Shown: one piece after another, positions 46,754-56,575 of the stretch
Numbering within the stretch: the stretch's first letter is position 1
Layout of the letters: each line of letters opens with the position of its first letter
DNA from: CAYPTB01 sp964413535
GTDB lineage: Bacteria > Planctomycetota > UBA1135 > GCA-002686595
DNA length: 64,000 bases
Assembly (NCBI GenBank): GCA_964413535.1
Contig: CAYPTB010000007.1
Span: 248,001-312,000 of the forward strand
Direction of reading: 5' to 3'
Notes under the pieces: generated by a model
What the model was told of the DNA's origin: nothing
What the model saw: only the letters and a program-made list of their open reading frames with translations
Database searches by the model: none
Translations under genes and position numbers: made by a program

Positions 46754-47904
46754 GGAGCCCGATCTCGGTGGAAGACGGAGTTCTCGAGGAGGCCCGCGTG
46801 CGCGCAAGCGACTGCTGCGGCGCGCGCCGTCTCCGCCACGTCGTGGACGCGCAGGACCGCCGCTCCTCCGATCACGGCGAGCGCCACGGCCGCCGCGGTC
46901 TCGCTCCCGCGTTCCGAGGGAGTCTCCACGCCCGACAGACGTCCGAGGTACGACTTGCGCGAGACGCCCACGAGCAGGGGTCGACCCAATGAGCGCAGCT
47001 CGACCAGGCGGCGGATGAGGGCGACGTTGTCCTGCACGCGCTTTCCGAATCCGATCCCCGGATCCAGCGCGATGTTATGGATGCCGATTCCGGCCTGCAA
47101 ACAGGCGAAGCCGCGCTCGCGCAGCCAAGCCGCGACCTCGCGCACGGGATCCTCGTAGCGCGGGTCGCGCTGCATGTCGGCGGAACGGCCGAGGCGATGC
47201 ATGACCACGTAGGGGCACGCGCGCTCCGCGGCGAGGGGGAGCATCTCCGGGTCGTCGAGGCCGGCGCTCGTGTCGTTGATGGCGTTGGCTCCGGCGTCCA
47301 GGGCGCGGGCTGCGACGACTGCCCGGCGGGTGTCGATGCTGATCGGAACCGCGACGCCGCGGGCGCGCACGGCTTCGACCACGGGTAGGACGCGCGCGAG
47401 CTCGGTCTCCAACGCCACCGGCTGCGACCCGGGGCGCGTGGACTCGCCTCCGACGTCGAGCGCGTGCGCGCCCGCCGCGACCATGGCCTCCGCGGCCTGC
47501 GCGGCGCGCTCGGGATCGAGATGTCGACCGCCGTCGGAGAAGCTGTCGGGGGTCGCGTTGAGGATGCCGAGCAGGGTCGGCGCGACGGGAGGGAGCGTCG
47601 CGAGGACGTGCGCCCGGAGGAGGATCCGAGCGGGTTCGAAGGAAAGCGCGAGCTCCGCGAGGATCTCCGCCGGCGACTCGAGCAGCGTCTCGTGTTCGTC
47701 GAGCGCCGCGAGCCGCACACCACCGCTCGCGCGAAGACGCAGGTGTTGATCGCGGTCGAGCGCGGACGTCCTGAACGCGACGCGCGCCCGTCCGCCGTCC
47801 CACGGAGGAGCGCGTGGATCGCTCGAGACCAAGGTGACGGGGATCGCGCGCGGCTCCAGCCGCCGCGCCGCAGCGCCGAAGACGAGCTCGCGGTCCAGCT
47901 CCAT
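46750..47904 (-). CDS. folP: Dihydropteroate synthase with N-terminal extension
   Basis: 384 residues. The enzyme joins p-aminobenzoate to dihydropterin pyrophosphate in folate synthesis. The DHPS domain starts near residue 109: LLGILNATPDSFSDGGRH, DVGGESTRPGSQPV, SIDTRRAVVA, NAINDTSAGL, IALDPGIGFGK and GVSRKSYLGRL. The first 108 residues are an additional region not found in short DHPS proteins and look soluble; similar longer proteins exist. It lies 19 bases downstream of ftsH. Confidence 0.95.
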   Translation of the reverse strand: MELDRELVFGAAARRLEPRAIPVTLVSSDPRAPPWDGGRARVAFRTSALDRDQHLRLRASGGVRLAALDEHETLLESPAEILAELALSFEPARILLRAHVLATLPPVAPTLLGILNATPDSFSDGGRHLDPERAAQAAEAMVAAGAHALDVGGESTRPGSQPVALETELARVLPVVEAVRARGVAVPISIDTRRAVVAARALDAGANAINDTSAGLDDPEMLPLAAERACPYVVMHRLGRSADMQRDPRYEDPVREVAAWLRERGFACLQAGIGIHNIALDPGIGFGKRVQDNVALIRRLVELRSLGRPLLVGVSRKSYLGRLSGVETPSERGSETAAAVALAVIGGAAVLRVHDVAETARAAAVACAHAGLLENSVFHRDRAP

Positions 47905-47923
47905 CTCGGCGGTCCCGAAGGAC

Positions 47924-50302
47924 TCAGGCAGGCGAGAAGCCCGGAGTTCCCGGGAGGTCTCCCTGGACGCCGCCCGCCTTGCGTTCGCCCTTGCTCTCCG
48001 GGGCGGGACGCGTGGCCTTCTCGGCCGGCTCGACTTGGGGAGCGGGGCGCAGGTCCTCGATCGCCGTGCCGGACAGGAGCTTCTCGACCTCCTCGCCCGT
48101 GATCGTCTCGTACGCGAGCAGCGCCCGCGAGAGGCGCTCCACGGCGGTGCGCTTCTCCCTGAGGATCAGGACCGCGCGGTCGTAGGCCTCGCCCAGGATC
48201 TTCTGGACCTCCTCGTCGATGCGCCGAGCCGTCTCCTCCGAGTGCAGCTTGCCGCGCATCAGCTCCGTTCCGAGGAAGTCCGATCCCTGGCGTTCGGCGT
48301 AGTTGATCGGGCCGATCCGGTCGCTCATCCCGAGCTCGGTGACCATCGCGCGCGCGAGGTCCGTGGCGCGCTTGATGTCGTCCGACGCCCCGGCCGAGAT
48401 GTCGCCGCAGAACTCCGACTCGGCCACGCGGCCGCCGAAGAGCACGGCGAGCTGGCCGAACAGGCGTCGCCGCTGCATGTGATAGCTCTCCTTCTCGGGG
48501 AGCATCATGGTCGAGCCCAGCGAGCGTCCGCGCGGGATGATCGTGATCTTGTGCGGCGGGTCCACCTCGTCGATGGATGCCGCGACGATGGCGTGGCCCG
48601 CCTCGTGGACGGCGGTGATCTTGCGATCCTCCTCCTCGACCTTCTGCGACTTGCGCTGCCGTCCGTAGCGAACCTTGTCGCGCGCTTCCTCGAGGTGCTC
48701 CATGCGCACCTCGTCCTTCTTCTCGAGCACGGCCATGATGGCCGCCTCGTTGACGATCGCCGCCAGATCGGCGCCCGAGTAACCGGGCGTCGAGCGCGCC
48801 AGCACGGCTGCGTCGACTTCCTCGGCCGATTTGACGCGCTTGAGGTGCACCTCGATGATCGCCTTGCGGCCCTCGAGGTCGGGCATGTCGATCGTGACTT
48901 CGCGGTCGAACCGTCCGGGCCGCAGGAGCGCGGGATCGAGCACGTCGGGGCGATTCGTCGCAGCGACGACGATGATGCCCTTGTCGGTGCCGAAGCCGTC
49001 CATCTCGACCAGGATCGCGTTGAGCGTCTGCTCGCGCTCGTCGTGTCCCCCGCCCATGCCGCTGCCGCGGCGGCGACCGACGGCGTCGATCTCGTCGAGG
49101 AAGATGATGCAGGGGCTGTTCTCGCGCGCCTGCTTGAAGAGGTCTCGTACGCGGCTCGCTCCGACGCCCACGAACATCTCGACGAAGTCCGAGCCGGAGA
49201 TCGAGAAGAAGGGCACCTCGGCCTCGCCGGCGATCGCCTTGGCGAGCAACGTCTTGCCGCAGCCCGGTGCGCCGACCAGCAGCACGCCGCGCGGGATGCG
49301 CCCGCCGATGCGCGTGAAGCGTCCCGGGTTCTTGAGGAACTCCACGAGCTCGCGCACCTCGGCCTTGGCCTCTTGCATCCCCGCCACGTCGTCGAAGGTG
49401 ACGTTCGTGTGGTTGTCCTTGGAGTAGAGCTGCGCGCGCGAGCGCCCGAAGGACATGACGCCGCCGGCTCCGCCCTGGGCGCGCATCTGACGCATGAAGA
49501 TGAAGAAGACGACCAGGATCAGGATCCAGGGTCCGATGTAGATCAGGAGGTTGGAGAGCACCGATGACGAGCTGCCCCAGTACGAACCCTGATTGGGAGT
49601 CAGGTCGAGGGTCAACCGTTCGGGGGTCACGCCGAAGGCTTCGACGCGACCCAGGAGCCCGTTCAGGTCCTCGACGCCGGAGAGCCTCACGTCGAGCCAC
49701 TTCGCTCCGGATTGGTCGTCGAGCGGGAAGCCTGGGTCGGGGTCCTGGCCGTGTGCGCGGTCCCACGCCGAGCGGGACTTGGCCATCACCTGGACGATGA
49801 GCTTGTGCTCGCGCTCGGGTTTCGGGGCGCTGCGCGCTTCCTCGGGGCGCTCGGCGCCGGTCGTCGAGGGCGTCTTGCGGCGGAACGTCGTCAGGAGGCG
49901 AGCCTCGACCGGGACGTACCACGCGCCGTCGAGCGCCTGGAGGAAGGCACGCTCGTCGATGGTCTGGAACTCGCGAACCGCCTTGAGCTGCTGGAAAACC
50001 CGCTCGTAGCGCTCGACGTCGGCGAACTGAACCTTGAAGCCCTCGATGCCCGAACCGGGGTCGGAGCGCGTGCCCTGGATGACGTTGCTGCCCTTGTCGG
50101 TCCCCTTGATCGTCTGCGTCTCGATCCGACCCGTGTACAGGCTGTGCAGGTACTGGTCCTGGCTGAGCGGGGTCTCGCGGTGGATGCTCTGGTTGCCGTA
50201 GAACGCGAGGACGACGATCAGGACGAAGAGGAAGATCAGGATCGAGCTCGAGGAGCGGCTCTTCTGCCCTTTCTCGTCGCCGGATTCGGGGGATTCGGCC
50301 AT
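47924..50302 (-). CDS. ftsH: ATP-dependent zinc metalloprotease FtsH
   Basis: 792 residues. A membrane-anchored AAA+ protease for membrane and cytosolic proteins. An N-terminal helix (SILIFLFVLIVVLAFYG) and a periplasmic region with a second helix near residue 250 (IYIGPWILILVVFFIFM) precede the AAA module. Walker A is GAPGCGKT at 344-351, Walker B is CIIFLDEIDAVG, and the zinc site is HEAGH at 566-570 followed downstream by the third ligand region. It is somewhat longer than E. coli FtsH because of the periplasmic part and a Pro-rich tail. The order ftsH, folP, cdaA, glmM is the common cluster. Confidence 0.97.
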   Translation of the reverse strand: MAESPESGDEKGQKSRSSSSILIFLFVLIVVLAFYGNQSIHRETPLSQDQYLHSLYTGRIETQTIKGTDKGSNVIQGTRSDPGSGIEGFKVQFADVERYERVFQQLKAVREFQTIDERAFLQALDGAWYVPVEARLLTTFRRKTPSTTGAERPEEARSAPKPEREHKLIVQVMAKSRSAWDRAHGQDPDPGFPLDDQSGAKWLDVRLSGVEDLNGLLGRVEAFGVTPERLTLDLTPNQGSYWGSSSSVLSNLLIYIGPWILILVVFFIFMRQMRAQGGAGGVMSFGRSRAQLYSKDNHTNVTFDDVAGMQEAKAEVRELVEFLKNPGRFTRIGGRIPRGVLLVGAPGCGKTLLAKAIAGEAEVPFFSISGSDFVEMFVGVGASRVRDLFKQARENSPCIIFLDEIDAVGRRRGSGMGGGHDEREQTLNAILVEMDGFGTDKGIIVVAATNRPDVLDPALLRPGRFDREVTIDMPDLEGRKAIIEVHLKRVKSAEEVDAAVLARSTPGYSGADLAAIVNEAAIMAVLEKKDEVRMEHLEEARDKVRYGRQRKSQKVEEEDRKITAVHEAGHAIVAASIDEVDPPHKITIIPRGRSLGSTMMLPEKESYHMQRRRLFGQLAVLFGGRVAESEFCGDISAGASDDIKRATDLARAMVTELGMSDRIGPINYAERQGSDFLGTELMRGKLHSEETARRIDEEVQKILGEAYDRAVLILREKRTAVERLSRALLAYETITGEEVEKLLSGTAIEDLRPAPQVEPAEKATRPAPESKGERKAGGVQGDLPGTPGFSPA

Positions 50303-50427
50303 GGTTGTCCTTATCGTCTCCGGCTTCGCGTGCCTACAGGGCGGAGCCGCGATCCAACGATATCACACGGCCCCCACCCTCCGTCCTCGGTTGCGCGCGT
50401 CGCGCGGCCGTTGGCGGACGCTTCGGT

Positions 50428-50952
50428 TCAGCGGGCCGACTCGTAGGACAGCGCGCTGAACAGGTCCAGCACCAGCCTGTCGGCGAGGTTCCCGATGGCG
50501 CGGCCGCGCGCTTGGATCTCCTCGGGGGTGTCGTCCGCGATCACGGCGTTCTCCACGACGAAGCCGCTCGGGATGCTGGCGACGGAGGAGCGGATCACCG
50601 TTCCGGAGCTGCGCCGCACGAGATCGGCCTGGATCGTGATCGAAACCGCGGTCTCGAGCGGTCGGTTGTCCCCGTCTCGGACCCCGCTCCGACGCCGGTA
50701 GTCGCCGATCACGCCGCGAATCACGACGTCGGCCTCGTCCGGGGGCACGAGCGCCAGCGGCACCAGATCGGTGAGCGAGCGCGCGACCTCGGCGGTGAGC
50801 TCCACCTCGAGGTTGCGAAGCGGCGACGCGTTGTCGAAGACCTCCAAGCCGACGGTCCGTGCGTGATCCGGGACCAGGAGGCCCGCGTGGTATCCGCACG
50901 CGGCGATCCACGCGAGGAGCGCCGCCAAGGGAAGCAGAGCGCGGGAGCTCAG
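50428..50952 (-). CDS. LptE-like lipopolysaccharide-assembly lipoprotein
   Basis: 174 residues. A lipoprotein signal (LPLAALLAWIAACGYHAG) followed by a soluble alpha/beta domain with VFDNASPLRNLEVELTAEV, DVVIRGVIGDYRR and DRLVLDLFSALSYESA, matching the LptE family that plugs LptD in the outer membrane. No ATG, GTG or TTG in a suitable place exists upstream; CTG at 50952 shares CTGA with the preceding stop and has a strong GGAGGAG eight bases upstream, so a CTG start is proposed. Confidence 0.75.
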   Translation of the reverse strand: MSSRALLPLAALLAWIAACGYHAGLLVPDHARTVGLEVFDNASPLRNLEVELTAEVARSLTDLVPLALVPPDEADVVIRGVIGDYRRRSGVRDGDNRPLETAVSITIQADLVRRSSGTVIRSSVASIPSGFVVENAVIADDTPEEIQARGRAIGNLADRLVLDLFSALSYESAR

Positions 50953-51992
50953 GGGATCTCCTCCGCCGAAACGACCTGTCCGAGCAAGTCCGCCGACCTT
51001 GCCGCGAGCTCGTCGTCCGCGATCTCCTCGGCCAGGAGGAGCGCGCGCTCGGCGTGGAAGCGCACGCCGAAGTCCTTTTCGACCTGAGCGTAGAAACTCG
51101 CCAGGACGAGGTCGTTCTCGACGAGCAGGCGCTTGCACTCGACCAGCGACCGATCGACTTCCTCGCGCAGGTCGTCGTTCGGATGGCGCTCGAGCCACCT
51201 GTCGAACTCGTCCCGTGCCTTCTGGAGCTCGCTCCGGTCGTAGCGCGGGCCGCGTACGCGGCGCACGCGCAGCGCCGGGATGCGCGCCTCGCTGAACGGG
51301 GCGAAGGCGCTCTCCGGGTAGAAGAGCAAGAGCTCCTCGTAGCGATCTTGAGCGACGTCGAGCTGGTCTTGATCCTCGTAGAGCGCGGCGAGCTTCAGGT
51401 AGGCCTCTTCGCAGTTCTGGTTCGAGGGGTAGGTGAGGACGAGGTACTCGAGCGCTTCGGAGGCTCGTTCCTTGAGAGCGAAGAAGAAGAAGCGTCGTTG
51501 CGTGCTCCGCGCGAGTCCGAACCCCGCGTGCGCGACGACGTCACCCGCGGTGGCGCGCTCGTGGTGCGTCGGGAACTTCTGGTCGATGCGCCGGATCATG
51601 AGGAAGGCTTCCAGGGGCTTGCCGTCGGCGAGCATCCTCTGCGCGGCCGCCACGCCCGCGCTCACGCGCGCCCGCGCGGGCAGATCCGAATCGTAGAGCT
51701 CGCGGAGCTCGTCGGAGGACGCGCCTTCGGCCAGCAGATCCTCGAGCCACGTGAACGCGGCGCGTTCGAGCAAGAGCTCGACCTTGTGGCGCGTGACGGT
51801 GTCTAGGTCCTCCAGTTCCTGGACCTCGATCAGCCGTTTCGCAGCGCGCTCGGGAAAGCCGTCGGCCAGCTCGACTTCCGCCTGCGCGAGCTCCAGCGAG
51901 ACCGAGGCGCCGTCGAGTGCTGCGCTCTTGCGCTTGGTGAACAGGGCGCAGCTCGAAGAGAGCAGCAGGACCAGGATGGCAAGGGTTCGCAT
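50949..51992 (-). CDS. BamD-like TPR lipoprotein of the outer membrane assembly machinery
   Basis: 347 residues with a lipoprotein signal (LVLLLSSSCALF, Cys at 15) and helical repeat pairs such as FFFFALKERASEALEYLVLT, EEAYLKLAALYEDQ and DVAQDRYEELLLFYPES. This tetratricopeptide pattern fits BamD/YfiO or the related DUF families that support BamA. Its position next to the LptE-like gene and recO supports outer-membrane biogenesis. The sequence similarity to BamD is moderate, and other TPR lipoproteins are possible. Confidence 0.7.
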   Translation of the reverse strand: MRTLAILVLLLSSSCALFTKRKSAALDGASVSLELAQAEVELADGFPERAAKRLIEVQELEDLDTVTRHKVELLLERAAFTWLEDLLAEGASSDELRELYDSDLPARARVSAGVAAAQRMLADGKPLEAFLMIRRIDQKFPTHHERATAGDVVAHAGFGLARSTQRRFFFFALKERASEALEYLVLTYPSNQNCEEAYLKLAALYEDQDQLDVAQDRYEELLLFYPESAFAPFSEARIPALRVRRVRGPRYDRSELQKARDEFDRWLERHPNDDLREEVDRSLVECKRLLVENDLVLASFYAQVEKDFGVRFHAERALLLAEEIADDELAARSADLLGQVVSAEEIP

Positions 51993-52796
51993 CTACCTCT
52001 GCTTCGATCGCCGTTCGGTGCGGCGTGCTCCCGAGCCGCGGAGCGTGCGCCACGTCCGCGGGCGCGTCTCGAGATGGTACTCCAGGAAGCGGTCCACGAA
52101 ATCGCGCACGCGCGCGAGCTTCGGCGGAGCCAACCGGTAGGCCCCGATCAGTTCGTCGTCCGCGTCGGCGAGGGCGGCGGCGATGCGCATCACCTCCTGC
52201 GGCAGGCTACCGACTCGGCGCCCGGAAGCCCGAGCATCGCCCGCACAGCGCCGGCACAGCCTCCCTCCGGCTCCGGCGGAGAACGTCGCTCGGCCATCCG
52301 ACGTCGTCTCGGGGTCGGCCGAGCACGTCGCACAACGACGCAGCGCGGGAGCGAGGCCGAGCGCGGCGAGGAAGCGGAGCTCGAAGGCCAGGAAGGCGAT
52401 CTCCGGCCGCGCCTTGCCCGCCATGCGGTCGAGCGCGGAGACCAAGGCGCGGAAGAGACCCTCTTCCGCGAGACCGGGCCGGGCGACGAGGTCGGCGAGC
52501 TCGAGGGCGGAGAGCGCCGCGCGGTAGCGATCGAGATCCCGCGAGAGGGCGCGCCGCAGCTCCAGGGGCCGGGCTTCGCGCAAACCGGCGAGCTCGCTGC
52601 GCGACCCCGGCGTCCAGCGGATCTCGAGCGTGTCGAAGAGGTCGAGCACTCCGGAGAAGGCGGACTTCGGACGAAAGGCGCCCTTCGCCAGCAGCGCGAC
52701 GCGTCCGTGACGCTCCGTGAGCACGTGTGCGACGAGCGAGGATTCGCCAAAGCGGTGACGCCGCAGCAAGAGGGCCCGATCGGCGAGGGAGACCAT
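51993..52796 (-). CDS. recO: DNA repair protein RecO
   Basis: 267 residues. RecO loads RecA with RecF and RecR. The N-terminal OB-fold reads LADRALLLRRHRFGESSLVAH then GRVALLAKGAFRPKSAFSG. A zinc finger with CATC and CRRC (about 157-190) sits in the C-terminal helical domain, as in many RecO proteins. The basic C-terminal tail (RRTERRSKQR) is unusual but plausible for DNA binding. The next gene starts right after its stop. Confidence 0.92.
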   Translation of the reverse strand: MVSLADRALLLRRHRFGESSLVAHVLTERHGRVALLAKGAFRPKSAFSGVLDLFDTLEIRWTPGSRSELAGLREARPLELRRALSRDLDRYRAALSALELADLVARPGLAEEGLFRALVSALDRMAGKARPEIAFLAFELRFLAALGLAPALRRCATCSADPETTSDGRATFSAGAGGRLCRRCAGDARASGRRVGSLPQEVMRIAAALADADDELIGAYRLAPPKLARVRDFVDRFLEYHLETRPRTWRTLRGSGARRTERRSKQR

Positions 52797-52804
52797 GCCG
52801 AGGG

Positions 52805-54160
52805 TTACTCCGAGATCTCGCGCACCAGGGAGCGAACGCGCAGAGTCAGGACGCGACGATCGTTGGCATCGACGATGGCGAACTCGGAGTCCCCCCAGGT
52901 GAAGGACTCGCCCTTCTTCGGGAAGCGTCCGAGTTCGGCGAGGACGAAGCCGCCGAGCGTCTCGAAGTCCTCTTCTTCGGGGATTCCGAGGTGCAGCTCC
53001 TCGTTGACCTCCGAGACGCGCAGCGAGGCGTCGATCTCGAAGACTCCCGGCTCGATCGTCCGCACGGGTTCCGGCTCGTGGTCGTCGTATTCGTCGGGTA
53101 TGTCGCCGACGAGTTCCTCGAGGATGTCGCCCATCGTGACGATGCCCGCCGTTCCCCCGTACTCGTCCAGGACGACGGCCATCTTCGAGTGCTCACGGCG
53201 GAACTCGCTCAAGAGCTCCGAGACGCGCTTCGTCTCGGGGACGAAGTAGGCGGGGCGGAGCACGGCCTCCAGGTGCGCTGAATCGAGCTCGCCCCGCGAG
53301 CGCAACTGGAGCAAGTCGCGAGCAGTGATGAAACCGACGATTCGATCCAGACTGTCGCGGTACACGGGAACGCGGCTGTGTCCGCACTCGGCGACGATGC
53401 GCGCGGCGTCCTCGACGCTCACGCTCGCTTCGACGGCGGAGATCTCGGTCCGCGGCGTCATGATCTCCGCGGCGTCGACGTCGCGGAACTCCATGACGTT
53501 CTCGATGATCTCACGCTCCGTCGCGTCGAGGTCGCCGACCATGGGGGAATCCTCCACGACCTTGCGCAGGTCGGCGAGGATGCGGCGCTCGGTCTCGGAG
53601 CCCTCCCGCAACCCGAAGGCCCGCCCGAGCCCGCGCTTGATCCCATCCATGAAGAAGACGAGCAGCCCCGCCGGGAGCTGGAGGAGCGCGAACGTCGGCA
53701 GCACGTTCGCGAGCAAGCGCTCGCCGAACGCCCGCGCGACGAGCCCCGGCAGCGCCTCACCCGCGACGAGTATCAGCGGCACCGCGATCGCGAGGGCGAC
53801 GCCCATCGTGGTCCAACCCACGGTAGGGGGATCAGGGTCGTCCCCCGCAGTGCCGGTCACGAGAGCGAGGACGAGCAAGAGGAAGACGAGGTCGCTCGCG
53901 ATCTTGAGGACGCTCGCACTCGTGGCGAGGGAATGGGCCCGCTCGAGGAGCCCCTGCATCCGGGCGCGGCGTGCGGGCGTTCCCAGTCGATCGAGAACAC
54001 TCCCCGGCACCGCCCGGAGCAGGGCTTGCCGCAGCGTTGCGAAGAAGGACGAGCAGCCAAGGAGCAGCGCGGCCGCGAGCCAAAGACCTGGCCGTCCCTC
54101 GAAGCCCGTCTCGATGCGCAGGACAACGGCGGCGGCGGCCGCAACTGGAGTTGGATTCAA
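52805..54160 (-). CDS. HlyC/CorC-type CNNM transmembrane protein with CBS pair
   Basis: 451 residues. Three or four hydrophobic helices in the first 190 residues (CNNM domain), then two CBS repeats (about 225-345, MTPRTEISAVEASVSVEDAA and RVPVYRDSLDRIVGFITARD), and a C-terminal CorC_HlyC domain (DGGFVLAELGRF-like region and NDRRVLTLRVRSL) that ends at 451. These proteins export or sense divalent cations, especially magnesium. The 290-base gap to the divergent sigma factor holds both promoters; I saw no clear consensus there. Confidence 0.9.
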   Translation of the reverse strand: MNPTPVAAAAAVVLRIETGFEGRPGLWLAAALLLGCSSFFATLRQALLRAVPGSVLDRLGTPARRARMQGLLERAHSLATSASVLKIASDLVFLLLVLALVTGTAGDDPDPPTVGWTTMGVALAIAVPLILVAGEALPGLVARAFGERLLANVLPTFALLQLPAGLLVFFMDGIKRGLGRAFGLREGSETERRILADLRKVVEDSPMVGDLDATEREIIENVMEFRDVDAAEIMTPRTEISAVEASVSVEDAARIVAECGHSRVPVYRDSLDRIVGFITARDLLQLRSRGELDSAHLEAVLRPAYFVPETKRVSELLSEFRREHSKMAVVLDEYGGTAGIVTMGDILEELVGDIPDEYDDHEPEPVRTIEPGVFEIDASLRVSEVNEELHLGIPEEEDFETLGGFVLAELGRFPKKGESFTWGDSEFAIVDANDRRVLTLRVRSLVREISE

Positions 54161-54448
54161 GAGTGGTGGCCTGGGGAGCTCCGGCGCTCCCGCGCACGCA
54201 TGCTACCGAGGCCGGGGCCCGGGTCCCCACGGGTTGTGCAGGAGGCGCATGGCCCCGATGCGCGAAAGCGCTCATCAGCGTCGCCCGGCAGGGCTCGAGG
54301 CCGGTCCCGATGGGCGGAGAACCCGCTCCTCTCGACGAGCTTCGTTGCTCCGTGGGCCGAGAAGCAAGGCGTTCCAGCACAGCGAGTTCCGAGGTCGGTT
54401 TTGCTACGGATGGCTATCGTGGCACGTGCTGTGATAGCTGGCGGGCCC

Positions 54449-55222
54449 ATGGCCCTCACCCTGCTGCCTGCTCCCCGAGTTTCCGATTCGCGCTCGCTCT
54501 CCCTGCTGGAGCGCTTCCCCGGTGTGAAGCGACAGTTGCGGCGCAGGGGCGTGGCGCTGCACCGCAACGACGGCGAGAGCGACGAGTCGATCGACAACCG
54601 GGTCGGAACGGCGCTCATGGCGCTCTACCGCGACACCGGCTCGGAAGCCGTCTTCGAAGCGCTCCACTCCACGACCGAGTCTGCGGTCCTGCAGTGGATC
54701 CGCGGCCTCCTCGGGCGAGGCGTGCGTCAGTTGGATCCCGTCGAACTCGTCCAGGACACCTTCGTGAACGTCTTCCGCTATCCGAAGGGCTTCCGTGACA
54801 CGCACGCCGGCAGCTACCGGGTGTGGGTCAGGACGATCGCCGGCAACATCGTCCGCCGCGCACGGACCCGCCAGCAGCGCCCCTTCGTCCAGTCCCTTCC
54901 CGATGGGTTCCACGAGCCCGTCGACCCGAAGGCGACGCCCGAGTCGAGCGCCCAGCACGGCGAGCAGGAGCGGGGATTGCGCACGGCGTGGATGATCTTC
55001 CTGATGCACTACGGCGAGGCCTGGAAGGACCTGCGTCCCCGCGACAAGCTCGCGCTGCACCTGGTCGAGGTGGAAGGGCGCTCCTACGTCGACGCCGGCG
55101 CCATGCTCGACGTCGGCCGCTCCAACATGAAGATGATCATCTTCCGCTCGAGGAAGCGTATCGCCCGCAGGATGGCCGAGTCCCTGCGCGGTGCGGCGAC
55201 GGAGACCCGGCGAGCGGGCTGA
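54449..55222 (+). CDS. ECF-type RNA polymerase sigma factor
   Basis: 257 residues from ATG 54449; ATG 54410 is an in-frame alternative. Region 2 is recognisable in LDPVELVQDTFVNVFRYPKGF and YRVWVRTIAGNIVRR, region 4 in LRPRDKLALHLVEVEGRSYV and MLDVGRSNMKMIIFRSRKRI (helix-turn-helix). The N-terminal 60 residues before region 2 are longer than in a minimal ECF factor. No anti-sigma factor gene is seen next to it, unlike many ECF groups, so it may be regulated transcriptionally or by another mechanism. The next gene starts 48 bases downstream. Confidence 0.85.
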   Translation: MALTLLPAPRVSDSRSLSLLERFPGVKRQLRRRGVALHRNDGESDESIDNRVGTALMALYRDTGSEAVFEALHSTTESAVLQWIRGLLGRGVRQLDPVELVQDTFVNVFRYPKGFRDTHAGSYRVWVRTIAGNIVRRARTRQQRPFVQSLPDGFHEPVDPKATPESSAQHGEQERGLRTAWMIFLMHYGEAWKDLRPRDKLALHLVEVEGRSYVDAGAMLDVGRSNMKMIIFRSRKRIARRMAESLRGAATETRRAG

Positions 55223-55270
55223 GCGCGCCAACCGCGCCGGTCGGGGGCTCGAGACGAGTACACTCCGCGC

Positions 55271-56575
55271 GTGGTGGCGGAACGTCGGCGCATCGACTTG
55301 ATGCTGAGCGGGGCCGCGGAGGTCGCCACGCCGATCGGTCGCGCCGCGCGAGGGGGGGCTGACCTCGCTTCGATCCAGGTCCGAGAGGGCGCCGCCGTGG
55401 CCGTGGACGGTGGACGCATCGTCGCCCTGGGTCCCGAGGGGGATCTCGTGCGGACCTTCCTCCCCGACCACGTGCTCGACTGCGGCGGAGGCACGATCGT
55501 TCCCGGGTTCGTCGACGCGCACACGCATCCGGTCTTCGCCACCACCCGCGAAGACGAGTTCGAGCTGCGAACACGCGGGGCGAGCTACGTCGAGATCGCG
55601 GCGTCCGGGGGTGGGATCCTCTCCACCGTGCGCGGAGTGCGGGCGGCTTCGCGCGCGGAACTCACGGAGCGATTGCTCGGACACCTCGACCGCTTCCTCG
55701 ACGCGGGGACCACGACCATCGAAGCGAAGAGCGGTTACGGGTTGCGGCTGGAAGACGAGTTGAAGTCCCTGGAGGCGATCGCCGAGGCCTCGCGCGTCCA
55801 TCCGATGGACGTGGTCCCTACGTTCCTCGGCGCGCACGAGTTCCCCCCCGAGTACCGCGATCGGCGCTCCTCCTACGTCGACGTGCTGATCGAGGAGATG
55901 CTCCCCGCCGTGGCGGAGCGCGAGCTCGCGCAGTACTGCGACATCTTCACGGAAGAGCACGTCTTCGGTCTCGCCGACTCGCGCCGAATCCTCACGCGGG
56001 CCAAGGAGCTCGGCTTCGGTCTGCGCATGCACGTCGACCAGCTCACGCCGCTCGGGGGTGCAGAGCTCGCCGCCGAGCTCGGTGCGCACAGCGCGGACCA
56101 TCTCGAGTTCGTCAGCGACGTCGGAATTCGCGCGCTCGCGCGCGCGGGCGTCGTCCCGATCCTCTGTCCGCTCGTGCCGCTCTACTTGCGCATGGAGCGC
56201 GAGGTGCCCGCGCGCCGGCTCATCGATGCCGGACTGGCGCCGGCCATCTCGACGGACTTCAATCCAGGGAGCTGCCCCCTGCAGAGCATGCCCGAGGTCT
56301 GCACCTGGGCGGCCCTGAGGTTGCGCATGAGCGCGGCAGAATGCCTCACCGCGGCGACGTTGAACGCCGCGGCGTCGCTCGGTCGCTCGCACGAGATCGG
56401 TTCGATCGAGGTCGGGAAGAAGGCGGACCTGGTCGTGCTGGACCACGCGAACCATCGGCAGCTCTGCTACGAGTTCGGACGCAACCCCGTGCGCGCCGTG
56501 GTGAAGGACGGCGTCGTCGTTCGGAGGTTCGAACCCGCTCCACGCGATGCTCAGGCTGGAACGAGATCCGCGTGA
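55271..56575 (+). CDS. hutI: Imidazolonepropionase
   Basis: 434 residues. It hydrolyses imidazolonepropionate to N-formiminoglutamate in histidine degradation. The metal site begins with GFVDAHTHPVF; other motifs are TTTIEAKSGYGL, TFLGAHEFPPEY, DIFTEEHVFGL, MHVDQLTPLGGAELAAELG, SADHLEFV and ISTDFNPGSCP. It is full length. The other hut genes are not in this window. The GTG start is at 55271 (a second GTG follows at 55274). It overlaps the next gene as GTGA. Confidence 0.97.
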   Translation: MVAERRRIDLMLSGAAEVATPIGRAARGGADLASIQVREGAAVAVDGGRIVALGPEGDLVRTFLPDHVLDCGGGTIVPGFVDAHTHPVFATTREDEFELRTRGASYVEIAASGGGILSTVRGVRAASRAELTERLLGHLDRFLDAGTTTIEAKSGYGLRLEDELKSLEAIAEASRVHPMDVVPTFLGAHEFPPEYRDRRSSYVDVLIEEMLPAVAERELAQYCDIFTEEHVFGLADSRRILTRAKELGFGLRMHVDQLTPLGGAELAAELGAHSADHLEFVSDVGIRALARAGVVPILCPLVPLYLRMEREVPARRLIDAGLAPAISTDFNPGSCPLQSMPEVCTWAALRLRMSAAECLTAATLNAAASLGRSHEIGSIEVGKKADLVVLDHANHRQLCYEFGRNPVRAVVKDGVVVRRFEPAPRDAQAGTRSA

